Below, piece by piece: positions 34,240 through 46,943 of a DNA stretch of 64,000 nt. Each line of letters starts with the position of its first letter. Position 1 is the first letter of the stretch. This stretch comes from Apostichopus japonicus (Eukaryota; Echinodermata; Holothuroidea; Aspidochirotida; Stichopodidae). The notes beneath the pieces were generated by a model. It saw nothing but the letters and a program-made list of their open reading frames with translations. It made no database searches and had not been told where the DNA came from. The stretch lies in NCBI RefSeq assembly GCF_037975245.1, contig NC_092561.1:19021008-19085007 (forward strand), written 5' to 3'. The position numbers and the translations under genes were made by a program.

Positions 34240-36660
34240 GGTGCTCTAGTTGTGATAACTTGAAAACAAAATGTCCGTTAGGGTTGGGAGTTGCTTCAAT
34301 GTTATCCTTTTGTTGACCCGCATCAGGGTGACCCTTGACCTCAATTTGACCTCTGGTGACCTTTACATGTTTTTGGGGGTTTTTACAGTTTTGATGCTAT
34401 TTTCAGATGTCAAAGGTACCTTCTGATCATAAATGTCATCAGGTTGACCCCGTGTGACCTTTATATGTGAGGTTATATGGGGTCAAAGTTTTTCGGTCGG
34501 AGTTAGGATGGTTGTACAGACTTGTCGTTTTGTTTTTTGGAATCAGGAGATTAAACTACACCTGAAACCAAGGTCAAAAGGTCAAAGGTCACATTAGAAA
34601 AAATGTGCTTATTTTGGGAGGAAACGAGCAAAAAAGAAAATGTTTGGTTTTGATGCTAGATTTGGATCTCAAAGGTACCTTCCGATCAAAAATGTCAATT
34701 GGTTGACACCCGTGTGACCTTCGTGTGCGAAGTTATACGAGGTCAAAGTTAATTTTCAGACATTTAATGCAATAACTCCCAGTTCCAAGGTGTGACATGG
34801 TTGATATTTTTGGACAAGTTGCAAATGGTATAGGGGAATATTTTCAAACTTAACGGTCATGTGATACAAGGTCACCAAAGGTCAATTAATGTTAAAAAAC
34901 TAGTATTTTGGGGATAGCAAATGGGCAAAGAAAAAAATGTTTGAATTTGTATAGTTTGATGCTCTAATTTAGGTCTCATCAATCAAAAATGTCAATAAGT
35001 TGACCCAAGGTGACCTTTGTATGTTAAGTTATATGAGGTCAAAGTTAATTTTCAGACATTTAGTGTAATAACTCCCAGTACCAAGGTGTTACACAGTTGA
35101 TATTTTGAGACAAGTTGCAAATGGTATAGGGGAATATTTTCAAACTTAATGGTCATGTGATCCGAGGTCACCAAAGGTCAATTAATGATAAAAAAGTAGT
35201 ATTTTTGCGATAACTTGAAAACAAATTGTCCGTTAGGGTTGGGAGTTGCTTCAATGTAATCCAATTGTCGACCCGCATCTGGGTGACCCTTGACCTCAAT
35301 TTGACCTCTGGTGACCTTTTCGTGTTTTGTGGATTTTTACAGTTTCGATGCTATTTTCAGATGTTAAAGGTACCTTCTGATCATAAATGTCAATGGGTTG
35401 ACCCCCGTGTGACCTTCGTGTGCGAAGTTATATGAGGTCAAAGTTAATTTTCAGACATTTAATGCAATAACTCCCAGTTCCAAGGTGTGACAAGCCTGAT
35501 ATTTTTGGAGTAGTTGCAAATGGTATAGAGGAATATTTTTAAACTTAACGGTCATGTGATACAAGGTCACCAAAGGTCAAGTTATGATAAAAAACTAGTA
35601 TTTTTGCGATAACTTGGGAACAAATTGTCTGTTAGGTTTGGGAGTTGCTTCAATGTAATCCATTTGTCAACTCGCATCTGGGTGACCCTTGACCTCAATT
35701 TGACCTCTGTGACCTTTTCGTGTTTTGTGGAATTTTACAGTTTCGATGCTATTTTCAGATGTTAAAGGTACCTTCTGATCATAAATGTCAATGGGTTGAC
35801 CCCCGTGTGACCTTCGTGTGTGAAGTTATATGAGGTCAAAGTTAATTTTCAGACATTTAGTGCAATAACTCCCAGTTCCAAGGTGTGACAAGCTTGATAT
35901 TTTTGGAGTAGTTGCAAATGGTATAGGGGAATATTTTCCAACGTAACTGTCATGTGATACGAGGTCACCAAAGGTCAATTAATGATAAAAAAAACTAGTA
36001 TTTTTGTGATAACTTGAGAACAAATTGTCTGTTAGGGTTGGGAGTTGCTTCAATGTAATCCATTTGTCGACCCGCATCTGGGTGACCCCTGACCTCAATT
36101 TGACCTCTGGTGACCTTTTCGTGTTTTGTGGAATTTTACAGTTTCGATGCTATTTTCAGATGTTAAAGGTACCTTCTGATCATAAATGTCAATGGGTTGA
36201 CCCCCGTGTGACCTTCGTGTGCGAAGTTATATGAGGTCAAAGTTAATTTTCAGACATTTAATGCAATAACTCCCAGTGCCAAGGTGTTACAAGGTTGATT
36301 TTTTTGGACAAGTTGCAAATGGTATAGGGGAATATTTTCAAACTTAATGGTCATGTGATCCAACGTCACCAAAGGTCAGCTAATGTTAAAAAAGTAGTAT
36401 TTTTGGGGGGGGGGGAGAAAATGGGCAAAGAAAAAATGTTTGAATTTTTACAGTCATGTTCTATTTAGGTCTCACCGATCAAAAATGTCAATTGGTTGAC
36501 CTCCGGGTGACCTTTGTGTGTGAAGTTATGTATACAAGTTCAAAGTTAATTTTTTGACATTTAATGCAATTAAATCTCAATGCCAAGGTGTGAAATGGTT
36601 GATATTTTGGGACAAGTTGTGAATGGGGTGGTGGAACATTTTAAAACTTAAAGGTCATGT
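34240..36660. repeat. Satellite of about 400 bp with recurring AGGTCA direct repeats
   Basis: The marker TTAG.GTTGGGAGTTGCTTCAATG recurs near 34277, 35232, 35632 and 36031, so the last three units are 400 bp apart. A second marker (GTCATGTGAT then AGGTCACCAAAGGTCA) appears near 34858, 35153, 35551 and 35950, with a related copy at 33009. Copies are 90-95% alike by eye. The pair of near-identical 69-codon ORFs at 35226 and 36025 is produced by this period and is not a gene family. Confidence 0.9.
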
Positions 36661-38299
36661 CATCTGAGGTCACCAATGTTATCATATCTGTTGACACGCT
36701 TGTAGGTCTCTTATATTTGTTACATTTCCGACGCCATATTTAGATCTCAAAAGTGTCTTTTGATCAAAAATCTGATCACATTTTGTGATCACAAAAGTGT
36801 TGTCTATAGTGTTGGTTACTTTATGGGAACATGTAGGACCACAATTACTTGGACTATTTGAGCCCAATCTTGCTTGATAATATTATGTGTATTGTCATAT
36901 ACCCTAAGCAAGGAACCACAGTGCCCTTGGGCTCTTGTTGTAGAAGAATTTCTGCCGAGCAGTTATTCATCTCATTCCTCCATATTGTATATTCAGGTTG
37001 CAATGACCTATGCATTAAGACATTGAAAGTGTGTATGAAAAGTCCTTGTCTACACATAACACATAACTTTGTGTTGTGCACACAGAATCGCTCTCTTACA
37101 GTATGTGAATTTTCAAATAATTGTTATCTAATCACTCTCATAGGGAGGATTAGGTACAATATTGTAGTTCCTTTGCCAGTTGGACCATTAACAGTATTAC
37201 GCAACAGTTGCCATGGTAGTGGTTAGTTTTCCCAATAGGGGTCATTCATTGTGGGGTATTGCATGGTCACCGGAAGTGTTTGACTGAGGGAGGGGTAAAA
37301 GTTGTCTGTGTGGGGTGTCCAATTTTATGTCAAACAGACCTCTTAAATGGCTGTGTTGATTTTCTTAAAACTTGGTATGAAGGTGTTTTAGGGTTAAAGT
37401 CTATGTCTAGCAGACCCCCCAGAAACATAGGTCACATGTCACATCAAATTAAATTCAATGTTTTAATTCAATATTACTCCAAGGGGACACATTACATTCA
37501 AATGGAATCTTCACTTGTATAATGGGAACAACATGTAGGCTACTAATACAGGCAGACATGTGACCTCTGTCATAGTATTAATCAGATTGTAGAGGACAGC
37601 AGAGTGATAGCACTGCAATCATATGACAGTATAGTCCTGCTAACTTATCATATCAAAAAAAAACATTTGCAGTCTTTGTTCATTTGTTTTTTTACTATCA
37701 ATGCAACAGATAAAAAATAAATAAAATGGTTAGACTGTCAGTGTAGAATAAAGTTTTATTTCTCTCTTTTTTTCTGAAGATGACACAGAAATGCTCACAC
37801 TGAGTCTGTTTGGTCTGGCCATTGCGTTCAAGAGGAAAACCATTGCAAGGAAACTTTGATGGGATGATGGCACAGAACTTACTGTGCCTATTGTTGCTAG
37901 GGATGATCCTAGATCACAGAGGATGAAAAAAATGTGTATAGCACTGATTAAAAGAAGCGTATTGAGTTTGGTGAAGGTCAAAGGTCATTTGGGGACAACA
38001 GGGAGGTTAATTGTCTTGTAGGGTATATGTGTTCATCTTTAGGAAGTGGCAACACTGGAACAGCCACATGGTCTTCTACTCTGCAAATCCTAAAATGCTT
38101 GTTTTAAGTGTAATGGAAATAAAAAGGGGGGGGGGGGGTGGGAGGGTTGGGTAAGGTTACAGTGACTTCTCTTATTATTGTACTTTTTTGGTATAAAATT
38201 ATTAGTAGGGGTATCAGTATGCCCATTAGAGCAATCTGAGGGTCTGAATAGTACATCCTTCAGAACTGCATTGTAAGCCACTTATTGTTGTTATTAATG
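36661..38299. other. Intergenic, no gene recognised
   Basis: The 125-codon plus ORF at 36849-37226 shows no motif. A G run lies at 38127-38140. Nothing else stands out before the second satellite. Confidence 0.45.
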
Positions 38300-41200
38300 A
38301 TGTAATTTCTTATTGCTAAATGACACTCCGAGCAGTAGGGGGTGTATTGGTACGGACTTCAGAACTGCATTCTTAGCCACCTAATGGTGTTATTATGTTA
38401 TTTCAGAACTAATGGTGTAACTTCTTGGTGCTAAATGACACTCCAACCATTAGCGGGGCGTTTTGGTACACCTCTCAGAACTGTTTTGCAAGCCACTAAA
38501 TTTTGTCACTTCTTGGTGCTAAATGACACTCCAACCAGTAGCGGGGCGTATTGGTACGCCCCTCAGAACTGTATTGTAAGCCACTAAATGTTGTTACTTC
38601 TTGGTGCTAAATGACACTCCAATCAGTAGCGGGGCGTATTGGTACGCCCCTTAGAACTGTATTGCAAGCCACTTAATTTTGTTACTTCTTGGTGCTAAAT
38701 GACACTCCAACCAGAAGCGGGGCGTATTGGTACGCCCCTTAATGGTGTTACTTCTTTGTGCTAAATGACACTCCAACCAGTAGCGGGGCGTATTGGTACG
38801 CCCCTTAGAACAACTGTATTGCAAGCCACTAAATTTTGTAACTTCTTGTTGCTAAATGACACTCCAACCAATAGTGGGGCGTATTGATACGCCCCTCAGA
38901 ACTGTATTGTAAGCCACTAAATTTTGTAACTTCTTGTTGCTAAATGACACTCCAACCAATAGTGGGGCGTATTGATACGCCCCTCAGAACTGTATTGTAA
39001 GCCACTAAATGTTGTTACTTCTTGGTGCTAAATGACACTCCAATCAGTAGCGGGGCGTTTTGGTACGCCCCTTAGAACTGTATTGTAAGCCACTACAGTA
39101 AATGTTGGTACTTCTTGGAACTAAATGACACTCCAACCATTAGCGGGGCGTATTGGTACGCCCCTTAGAACTGTATTGCAAGCCACTAAATTTTGTTACT
39201 TCTTTGTGCTAAATGACACTTCAACCAGAAGCAGGGCGTATTGGTAGGCCCCTTAATGGTGTTACTTCTTTGTGCTAAATGACACTCCAACCAGTAGCGG
39301 GGCGTATTGGTACGCCCCTCAGAACTGTATTGCAAGCCACTAAATGTTGTTACTTCTTGGTGCTAAATGACACTCCAACCAGTAGCGGGGCGTATTGGTA
39401 CGCCCCTCAGAACTGTATTGTAAGTCACTAAATTTTGTCACTTCTTGGTGCTAAATGACACTCCAACCAGTAGCGGGGCGTATTGGTACGCCCCTCAGAA
39501 CTGTATTGTAAGCCATTAAATGTTGTTACTTCTTGGTGCTAAATGACACTCCAATCAGTAGCGGGGCGTATTGGTACGCCCCTTAGAACTGTATTGTAAG
39601 CCACTAAATGTTGGTACTTCTTGGTGCTAAATGACACTCCAACCATTAGCGGGGCGTATTGGTACGCCCCTCAGAACTGTATTGCAAGCCACTTAATTTT
39701 GTTACTTCTTGGTGCTAAATGACACTCCAACCAGAAGCGGGGCGTATTGGTACGCCCCTTAATGGTGTTACTTCTTTGTGCTAAATGACACTCCAACCAG
39801 TAGCGGGGCGTATTGGTACGCCCCTTAGAACAACTGTATTGCAAGCCACTAAATTTTGTAACTTCTTGTTGCTAAATGACACTCCAACCAATAGTGGGGC
39901 GTATTGATACGCCTCTCAGAACTGTATTGTAAGCCACTAAATGTTGTTACTTCTTGGTGCTAAATGACACTCCAATCAGTAGCGGGGCGTTTTGGTACGC
40001 CTCTTAGAACTGTATTGTAAGCCACTAAATGTTGGTACTTCTTGGAACTAAATGACACTCCAACCATTAGCGGGGCGTATTGGTACGCCCCTTAGAACTG
40101 TATTGCAAGCCACTAAATTTTGTTACTTCTTTGTGCTAAATGACACTCCAACCAGAAGCGGGGCGTATTGGTACGCCCCTTAATAGTGTTACTTCTTTGT
40201 GCTAAATGACACTCCAACCAGTAGCGGGGCGTATTGGTACGCCCCTTAGAACTGTATTGCAAGCCACTAAATTTTGTAACTTCTTGTTGCTAAATGACAC
40301 TCCAACCAGTAGTGGGGCGTATTGGTACGCCCCTCAGAACTGTATTGCAAGCCACTAAATGTTGTTACTTCTTGGTGCTAAATGACACTCCAACCAGTAG
40401 CGGGGCGTATTGGTACGCCCCTCAGAACTGTATTGTAAGCCACTAAATGTTGTTACTTCTTGGTGCTAAATGACACTCCAATCAGTAGCGGGGCGTTTTG
40501 GTACGCCCCTTAGAACTGTATTGTAAGCCACTACAGTAAATGTTGGTACTTCTTGGAACTAAATGACACTCCAACCATTAGCGGGGCGTATTGGTACGCC
40601 CCTTAGAACTGTATTGCAAGCCACTAAATTTTGTTACTTCTTTGTGCTAAATGACACTTCAACCAGAAGCAGGGCGTATTGGTAGGCCCCTTAATGGTGT
40701 TTCTTCTTTGTGCTAAATGACACTCCAACCAGTAGCGGGGCGTATTGGTACGCCCCTCAGAACTGTATTGCAAGCCACTAAATGTTGTTACTTCTTGGTG
40801 CTAAATGACACTCCAACCAGTAGCGGGGCGTATTGGTACGCCCCTCAGAACTGTATTGTAAGCCACTAAATTTTGTCACTTCTTGGTGCTAAATGACACT
40901 CCAACCAGTAGCGGGGCGTATTGGTACGCCCCTCAGAACTGTATTGTAAGCCATTAAATGTTGTTACTTCTTGGTGCTAAATGACACTCCAATCAGTAGC
41001 GGGGCGTATTGGTACGCCCCTTAGAACTGTATTGTAAGCCACTAAATGTTGGTACTTCTTGGTGCTAAATGACACTCCAACCATTAGCGGGGCGTATTGG
41101 TACGCCCCTTAGAACTGTATTGCAAGCCACTTAATTTTGTTACTTCTTGGTGCTAAATGACACTCCAACCAGAAGCGGGGCGTATTGGTACGCCCCTTAA

Positions 41201-41925
41201 TGGTGTTACTTCTTTGTGCTAAATGACACTCCAACCAGTAGCGGGGCGTATTGGTACGCCCCTTAGAACAACTGTATTGCAAGCCACTAAATTTTGTAAC
41301 TTCTTGTTGCTAAATGACACTCCAACCAATAGTGGGGCGTATTGATACGCCCCTCAGAACTGTATTGTAAGCCACTAAATGTTGTTACTTCTTGGTGCTA
41401 AATGACACTCCAATCAGTAGCGGGGCGTTTTGGTACGCCTCTTAGAACTGTATTGTAAGCCACTAAATGTTGGTACTTCTTGGAACTAAATGACACTCCA
41501 ACCATTAGCGGGGCGTATTGGTACGCCCCTTAGAACTGTATTGCAAGCCACTAAATTTTGTTACTTCTTTGTGCTAAATGACACTCCAACCAGAAGCGGG
41601 GCGTATTGGTACGCCCCTTAATAGTGTTACTTCTTTGTGCTAAATGACACTCCAACCAGTAGCGGGGCGTATTGGTACGCCCCTTAGAACTGTATTGCAA
41701 GCCACTAAATTTTGTAACTTCTTGTTGCTAAATGACACTCCAACCAGTAGTGGGGCGTATTGGTACGCCCCTCAGAACTGTATTGCAAGCCACTAAATGT
41801 TGTTACTTCTTGGTGCTAAATGACACTCCAACCAGTAGCGGGGCGTATTGGTACGCCCCTCAGAACTGTATTGTAAGCCATTAATGGTGTTTCTTCTTGG
41901 TGCTAAATGACACTCCCTTGCAGTT
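38300..41925. repeat. Satellite array B: about 42 units of ~88/~70 bp with a 20-bp palindrome
   Basis: Units read GCTAAATGACACTCCAACCA, then GTAGC, then GGGGCGTATTGGTACGCCCC, then TCAGAACTGTATTGTAAGCC, then ACTAAATGTTGTTACTTCTTGGT. Some units are shorter because the AGAACTGTATTG.AAGCCAC block is missing (for example after 38718 and 39738). I count about 42 palindromes from a degenerate one near 38336 to 41840. The palindrome is the best conserved part. On the opposite strand it reads GGGGCGTACCAATACGCCCC, which is the core of array A. The outermost units at both edges are decayed. Confidence 0.95.
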
Positions 41926-42900
41926 GTGGGGTGTATTTGTTTCACTGATTCACTTTTGTACAGGGACAAGAGGTATTTTTCTTCCTTTTAATTCATGTAA
42001 GAAATTAACGTACTAAATTTCAGTTTATGGTCATGTAGATAAAATATAACATGAAATACATAAGTTGGTACAAACAAAGAATAATTTTCTCATTGTGTTA
42101 TTTTTTGTCTCAAATTTATGTATCTGCAGTATGATTACAATGCATTTGCCTTTTTAACTCACATTTTGAAGGTTTAAAGACAATGACAGTCATAGCGTAG
42201 ATTTTTCCCTTATATATACCATATTTTTATACCCGGATGCAAACGTCATTAAAAGCAATATCATTTCTGGTAAATTTATCAATGTTGAACAGAAAGTTTT
42301 TTTTTTCTTGGATAAAAGTCAGGTTTAAATAGTTCCTAGAAACCCTAAATGTTTCCTAGCCTCTTGTATGTTATTTAATTAAAAAACAGTCCATGTGATT
42401 GGCTATTTACAGCTGCACTACTAGTAAGAAATCTGTTTTTACTACTAGGAATTCCAGTGTTATCTGACAGAACATACATAACATTTATACACGCGGCATG
42501 AACAAGAGCGGACTATACAGAGTGAATCGTCGTTACACTAACTATTCATTACAGTTCAATCTTGTCGGTGTAAGTTGTATTTTTCAGTACTGATAGGTAG
42601 CCTACAATCAAAGCAGTGTATCTTTTCCCACCGAAAATGTTTTTTTTTGCAAGTAGGCAGCAATCAGTTGTCAATTTTTGTTTAAGTTTGTGACGCTCAT
42701 CGATGGGTGGACGTTAAAACAGTCAAATCATGGAGAAACAAATGTGTCCCAACTCATATCTAGCTTTTACAGGGCAACAACCTGGCTATTGACTAGCAAT
42801 CATTACATATATTAAAATTTATTGGTTTGATATGCTAGAGGAATGTATTATTTCATGTTGTAATCAACTTACAAACATTTCACTGTTTATTGAATGTAAT
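41926..42900. other. Intergenic, no gene recognised
   Basis: Region 42388-42490 resembles 303-400. No LTR could be delimited by eye upstream of the gag remnant. Confidence 0.45.
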
Positions 42901-45900
42901 ATTACTGAGACTCTATATCCATCCACGGGTGAATTATATAGCACAAAGGCGATTAGCCCATATTGGGATAATCGAGGTGGAAGTGAAGATTATAAGGCTC
43001 ATTTTGAATTGTGTGGTAATGTGAAGGAATGGAAAGATGCGGATAAGTTATTGTTCTTCTTGACACAGCTGCAGGGGGATGCAGCTCGGTCATATAGGGG
43101 TAAGCCAGACTCTAACTTACTTGATTTCTTTTATTAACTTTTGATTTATTACTTGTACATATATTACATGCTATTTTATTCTTGATATCTCTTAACTGTT
43201 CTTCATATCCTATTTATAAATATACACTTACATGTATATTTTCTGGATTTTAAAACATTTGAAAATTCTGTAAAGGTAATACATTAGAATGTGTGTTGCT
43301 TGTTTCAGATACGATTTGGAACGTATGGGCAGAACGAGTTGTATCAGGCACTTCTTAGAATTCGTAGGCATTAAACAGGGTATATATTTGGCTGAGTTGG
43401 CAGCTGACATTCGAAGGATGGTGAATTCAGCATATTCAGACATGCCTGCAGAAGTTGAGAACGAATTGGAAAGTGATTATTCCATTTATTCTGTTTAGAT
43501 AATTCGGTACACCGTACTGTTGTGAGGCCGCGTAAACCCGTGTCTGTGTAACAAACACTGGAAGCGGCAAAGGAGGAAGAATTTCTCATAGAAGTAAGTA
43601 GTAAGTTGAGTCTCGTCTATCCGACATGCTTAGTGATTAACCTCCGCCACGTATCACGATCTTGTGCAAGGCTTATTGCTTCCTCGAAATTGTTAATGTT
43701 AGCGTCCTTAAATCGCGACTCTAATTTAGAAGCTCTCATGGAATTAAAATTTTCTAGGAAAGGTTAGAATCTAGTAGTTTCAGCTAGTGAAGAGCCACAT
43801 GCGATAAATTCATCATGACCTAGCTTTACAAATTCAGCAGTTAACGAATTGATGTTTAGTAAGGGTAACCCACGGGCTGTTCAGAGGTATTGTAAGTTCC
43901 TCACAAAAATGTTGGTTGTTGGGTTTGGGGTAACCCAAGCCATTTAAAAAGAGAATGCCCAATCGGAAGCTTTAAATCGGGAACTCGCAGCCAGCCTGAC
44001 AACCAATGGGAGACTGTTAAACTAATTGTAGTCATACTTTTAGGCCGATGGGAGGCTAAGTGAAAACATTCAAAGTACCGAAAATGAGTCTCAGATTAGC
44101 TGGTCGTGTGAATGGTGTGGATGAAAAGTTTTTGATCAAGATCTAGTCCAAATTTACATCAATGCACTCGGTGTATTGGAGATGCTGCCCAGTTTACTTA
44201 GGAGACCCTAGATTCGTGTAATGTCCAATAATTGGGGTTGGGGAGAGTATCTCGGCTTGGAAGGCCGAGGAGTAGTCAGTCTGGCCGTGGGGCAAGTTTA
44301 AACCGAACATCCAGTTTTATGCTGTAGCGGGATTTTGGCATTGTCTTTCTACAAGGTCATGGGGGATACTTGACCTTCAACATGGTGTACTGTGATTTGG
44401 TAGCGTGATGTGAAGCTTGTAAACGAGGAACCACATTCGTAGCAAAATGTTGTAAAGCTACCCTGTTAGAAACTGTTACTATCCCACCAAATAGTGAAAC
44501 TTTTTTCCCAGAAGAGCTACATACTCCTCGCATTGATGTGCAGGAAAGGGGTTATTAAGGTCTAAACTAAATTTCAGGAAAAAAGACCTGGTCTTGTTGA
44601 TCGCTCATACGGTGGTTATGGTAACACTTAACTGTCATATACCAATGTAAGTAACGAAATTGAAACATGAGCTAGTAATTGTTTATACATGCTACATCAA
44701 TCAGAAGGAGTGGCTGGTCAAGAAGGCCTAGCCCCAACTCCCTTCCTCGGTGAGCTCTTCGATACAAGTAGTCAGTGGTTTGATGAAGGTCAAAAGGAGA
44801 GGGTACAATAATTTCTAAAATTAATAGGGATACTTTCTCCTTTGAAGGGTAATTCTTTATGACTTTATTTGAGTTTTATCATATCGAGACAGGACATTTG
44901 GCTCCCTTTAAGCAATATGTACGTCGTTTCCTGTACTCCAGCAAACCGAAATTGAAGATTAGGCTAACGATATGTTAAATGCTGTAGTAATTACGCCTTC
45001 TAATGGTCCATAGTCGAGCCCGATAGTACTTGTGAGAAAAGATGGTTCCACCCGATTCTGCAAGGACTATAGAAAACTTAATTAAGTCATACGTGTAGAT
45101 TCATACCATCTAACAAGGTTCGAGGAAAGCTTATATTCACTGGGGGAGTGGGGGGGGGGCAAATGGTTGGCGACGTTAGATTTGGCCATCGGCTATTGGC
45201 AGGTATTAGCCCCTGAATATCGCCCGAAAACTGCCTTTACAACTGGTAGGTGACTTTACCTGTATCAAGTAATGCCCCTTGGTTTCAAAAAATGTCCCAG
45301 CCACTTTTGACAGATTTAATGGATACTGTTTTAGCCAACCTCCACATAAAGGTCAATATCTTGAACATGTTTCGTCAAAAAGTGGTGCGGCCCAACAGGA
45401 TTACAATCTGCCCAAAGAGCGGAGCAGTATTTAAAACCAGTAATCCAATGGCTTGAAAAGGGTCAACGACCGAATAAGTATGAGGTTTCGTTTCATAGTA
45501 GGGAGACAAAAGCCTATTGGTTTATGAGGAAGCAGTTGAAATTGCATCTGTATCTGGAGTTTTATCATGATGGTTCTAAGTTAACCAAGGTGTAAAGTTC
45601 AGACAAATAGTTGTTCCGATGGCCTTGAGGGAGGACATTTTCGACAAGGCTCATTGTACTGTAATGAGTGGTCGTTTAGATCAGGCTTGAACATATGATA
45701 AAGTTCAGCAACTTTATTACTGGGTGGGTTATCATTAGGACCTATGTCATTGGGTGCGGCAGTTTGTGAATTGTGCCAGACGAAATTCACCTAATCGTAA
45801 GCCAATTGCGGCTATGGCTGATCTTAGTTTTTTGGATATCCCATGGAAAGAGTGGCTTTTGACATTATGGGCCCACTGCCTATGTCAACTCAAGAGAACA

Positions 45901-45980
45901 TATTTATAATAGTTGCGGTTGACTATTTCATTTTTATTATACTTACTTTTAGAAAAAGTTAATGCTGCTGCAAGAAGTGA
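42901..45980 (+). pseudogene. Decayed Ty3/gypsy LTR retrotransposon (gag-pol)
   Basis: In order: gag (SPYWDNRGGSEDYKAHFELC ... DKLLFFLTQLQGDAARSYR, 42955-43097) and gag continuation after a 205-bp gap (RFGTYGQNELYQALLRIRRH, then a frame change, YLAELAADIRRMVNSAYSDM, 43311-43445). Next come a zinc-knuckle trace (HLKRECPIGS near 43950), a protease trace (GRVNGVDEKFLIKI near 44105), and reverse transcriptase (PIVLVRKDGSTRFCKDYRKL, then KWLATLDLAIGYWQV, then RPKTAFTTG, 45020-45250). The integrase follows: zinc-binding region around 45620-45790 and catalytic-core start (ERVAFDIMGPLPMSTQENIF, from about 45848). Many stops and frameshifts are present. The catalytic RT YxDD block and the rest of integrase are not recognisable. 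LTRs were not found. Confidence 0.88.
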
Positions 45981-46485
45981 GTTTACAAGAATAGTTAATA
46001 AGATTTACAGCGATCAGAATCACCCTTTGTATACTTTACTAAAATGTCTCTGCCTAAATCGAACAGAAATCTTAGAAATCACACCTTTTGAAAATATACA
46101 GAACATAAGTTTACAGAAACTACCGTACTGCTTTATACATTGCATCCGGGCACTTATAATGTATGTTTAATTAACTTTAAAATTAAGTTCTAGCGGAGTG
46201 ACGAATGTATGACGAATGTCTAAGCTAAACTGAAAAATGACATGACTTTTATGCCACCATTTGAAGTAAGATTTAAATTGATAAGCTAGTTATGTATGTC
46301 GTTATGGCGTAGTGGAGTCAGTGAGGTTGAGAAAAAAAGACGCAAAATGCTGCTTCAAAGCAGGAAACAGAATGACAGTTTAGAGTGGTATTAGCGATAG
46401 AACAATTGTCCCAACTGGCTGCCTGCCATCTGTGTTTTTTTTTATTGTCTTCAATGTATTTTCTGATCACGTGATCACCCTCTAG
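45981..46485. other. Intergenic, no gene recognised
   Basis: AT-rich sequence following the retroelement. No LTR-like partner seen. Confidence 0.4.
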
Positions 46486-46553
46486 CTCTATCCTGGCGAT
46501 GGTAAAGCCTGGCAGCGTCTAGGTGAACTCTACGTCGACGGCTTGGTGGAACT
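46486..46553 (+). CDS. Possible tetratricopeptide-repeat exon
   Basis: A 68-bp segment lies between acceptor TCACCCTCTAG and donor GTAAGATA. It is open in only one frame, LYPGDGKAWQRLGELYVDGL, then VEL. KAW.RLGELY.DGL has the spacing of a TPR helix A (W, LG, Y). It ends in phase 2, whereas the TPR exon at 48195 begins in phase 0. If both belong to one gene, another exon must lie between them; I did not find it. Confidence 0.35.
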
Positions 46554-46570
46554 GTAAGATAGACTAATAC

Positions 46571-46943
46571 CTTAAAGGCATTGAAGACTCGCTCCAAACC
46601 GCGCCCGGCCATCAGAAATAGTTAACTTTTTGTTGCTTGCAAGTGACGTTTTGTTCGTGTCGCTACAAAATGCAGACATTAATGAAACGTGATACCTTAA
46701 TTATCTTAAGCTGGACCTGAGATGTCCATCGCTGTATCGTTTATAGACTGTGCTGTGGGTACTGACCGCAGCTGTATGTACTGACTTATGTACGCTAGTG
46801 TCTTATTACCGACGGTAGCAAGCGGTGTGTGTATTTTCTGGGATCGATGGTGGTGTCTAACACTTCTGTTACACCTCATTCGAAACTAGGTCAGATTACC
46901 GGCATTAGACGTTTCTTTTTTGCGCGAATCTTCACAGCCTTTA
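46571..46943. mobile_element. MITE with TTAAAGGC-type inverted ends
   Basis: The left end CTTAAAGGCATTGAAGACTC and the reverse complement of the right end, TTAAAGGCTGTGAAGATTCG, agree over about 20 bases with a few mismatches. About 370 bp long, no coding capacity. TAATA flanks on the outside (46565-46569 and about 46942-46946) are a possible but weak target duplication. Confidence 0.7.

Noticed and set aside
35226-36234. Two paralogous 69-residue proteins
   Set aside because: The near-identical ORFs at 35226-35435 and 36025-36234 fall at the same place in a ~400-bp tandem satellite; the intermediate unit at about 35632 has stops. No protein features.
36849-37226. 125-residue plus-strand gene
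   Set aside because: Composition is unremarkable, no family motif, no upstream or downstream exon; most likely a chance ORF.
38300-41925. CRISPR array or coding tandem repeats
   Set aside because: The spacers are homologous to one another and the array has a 1438-bp higher-order duplication. No open frame persists across units. It is a satellite.
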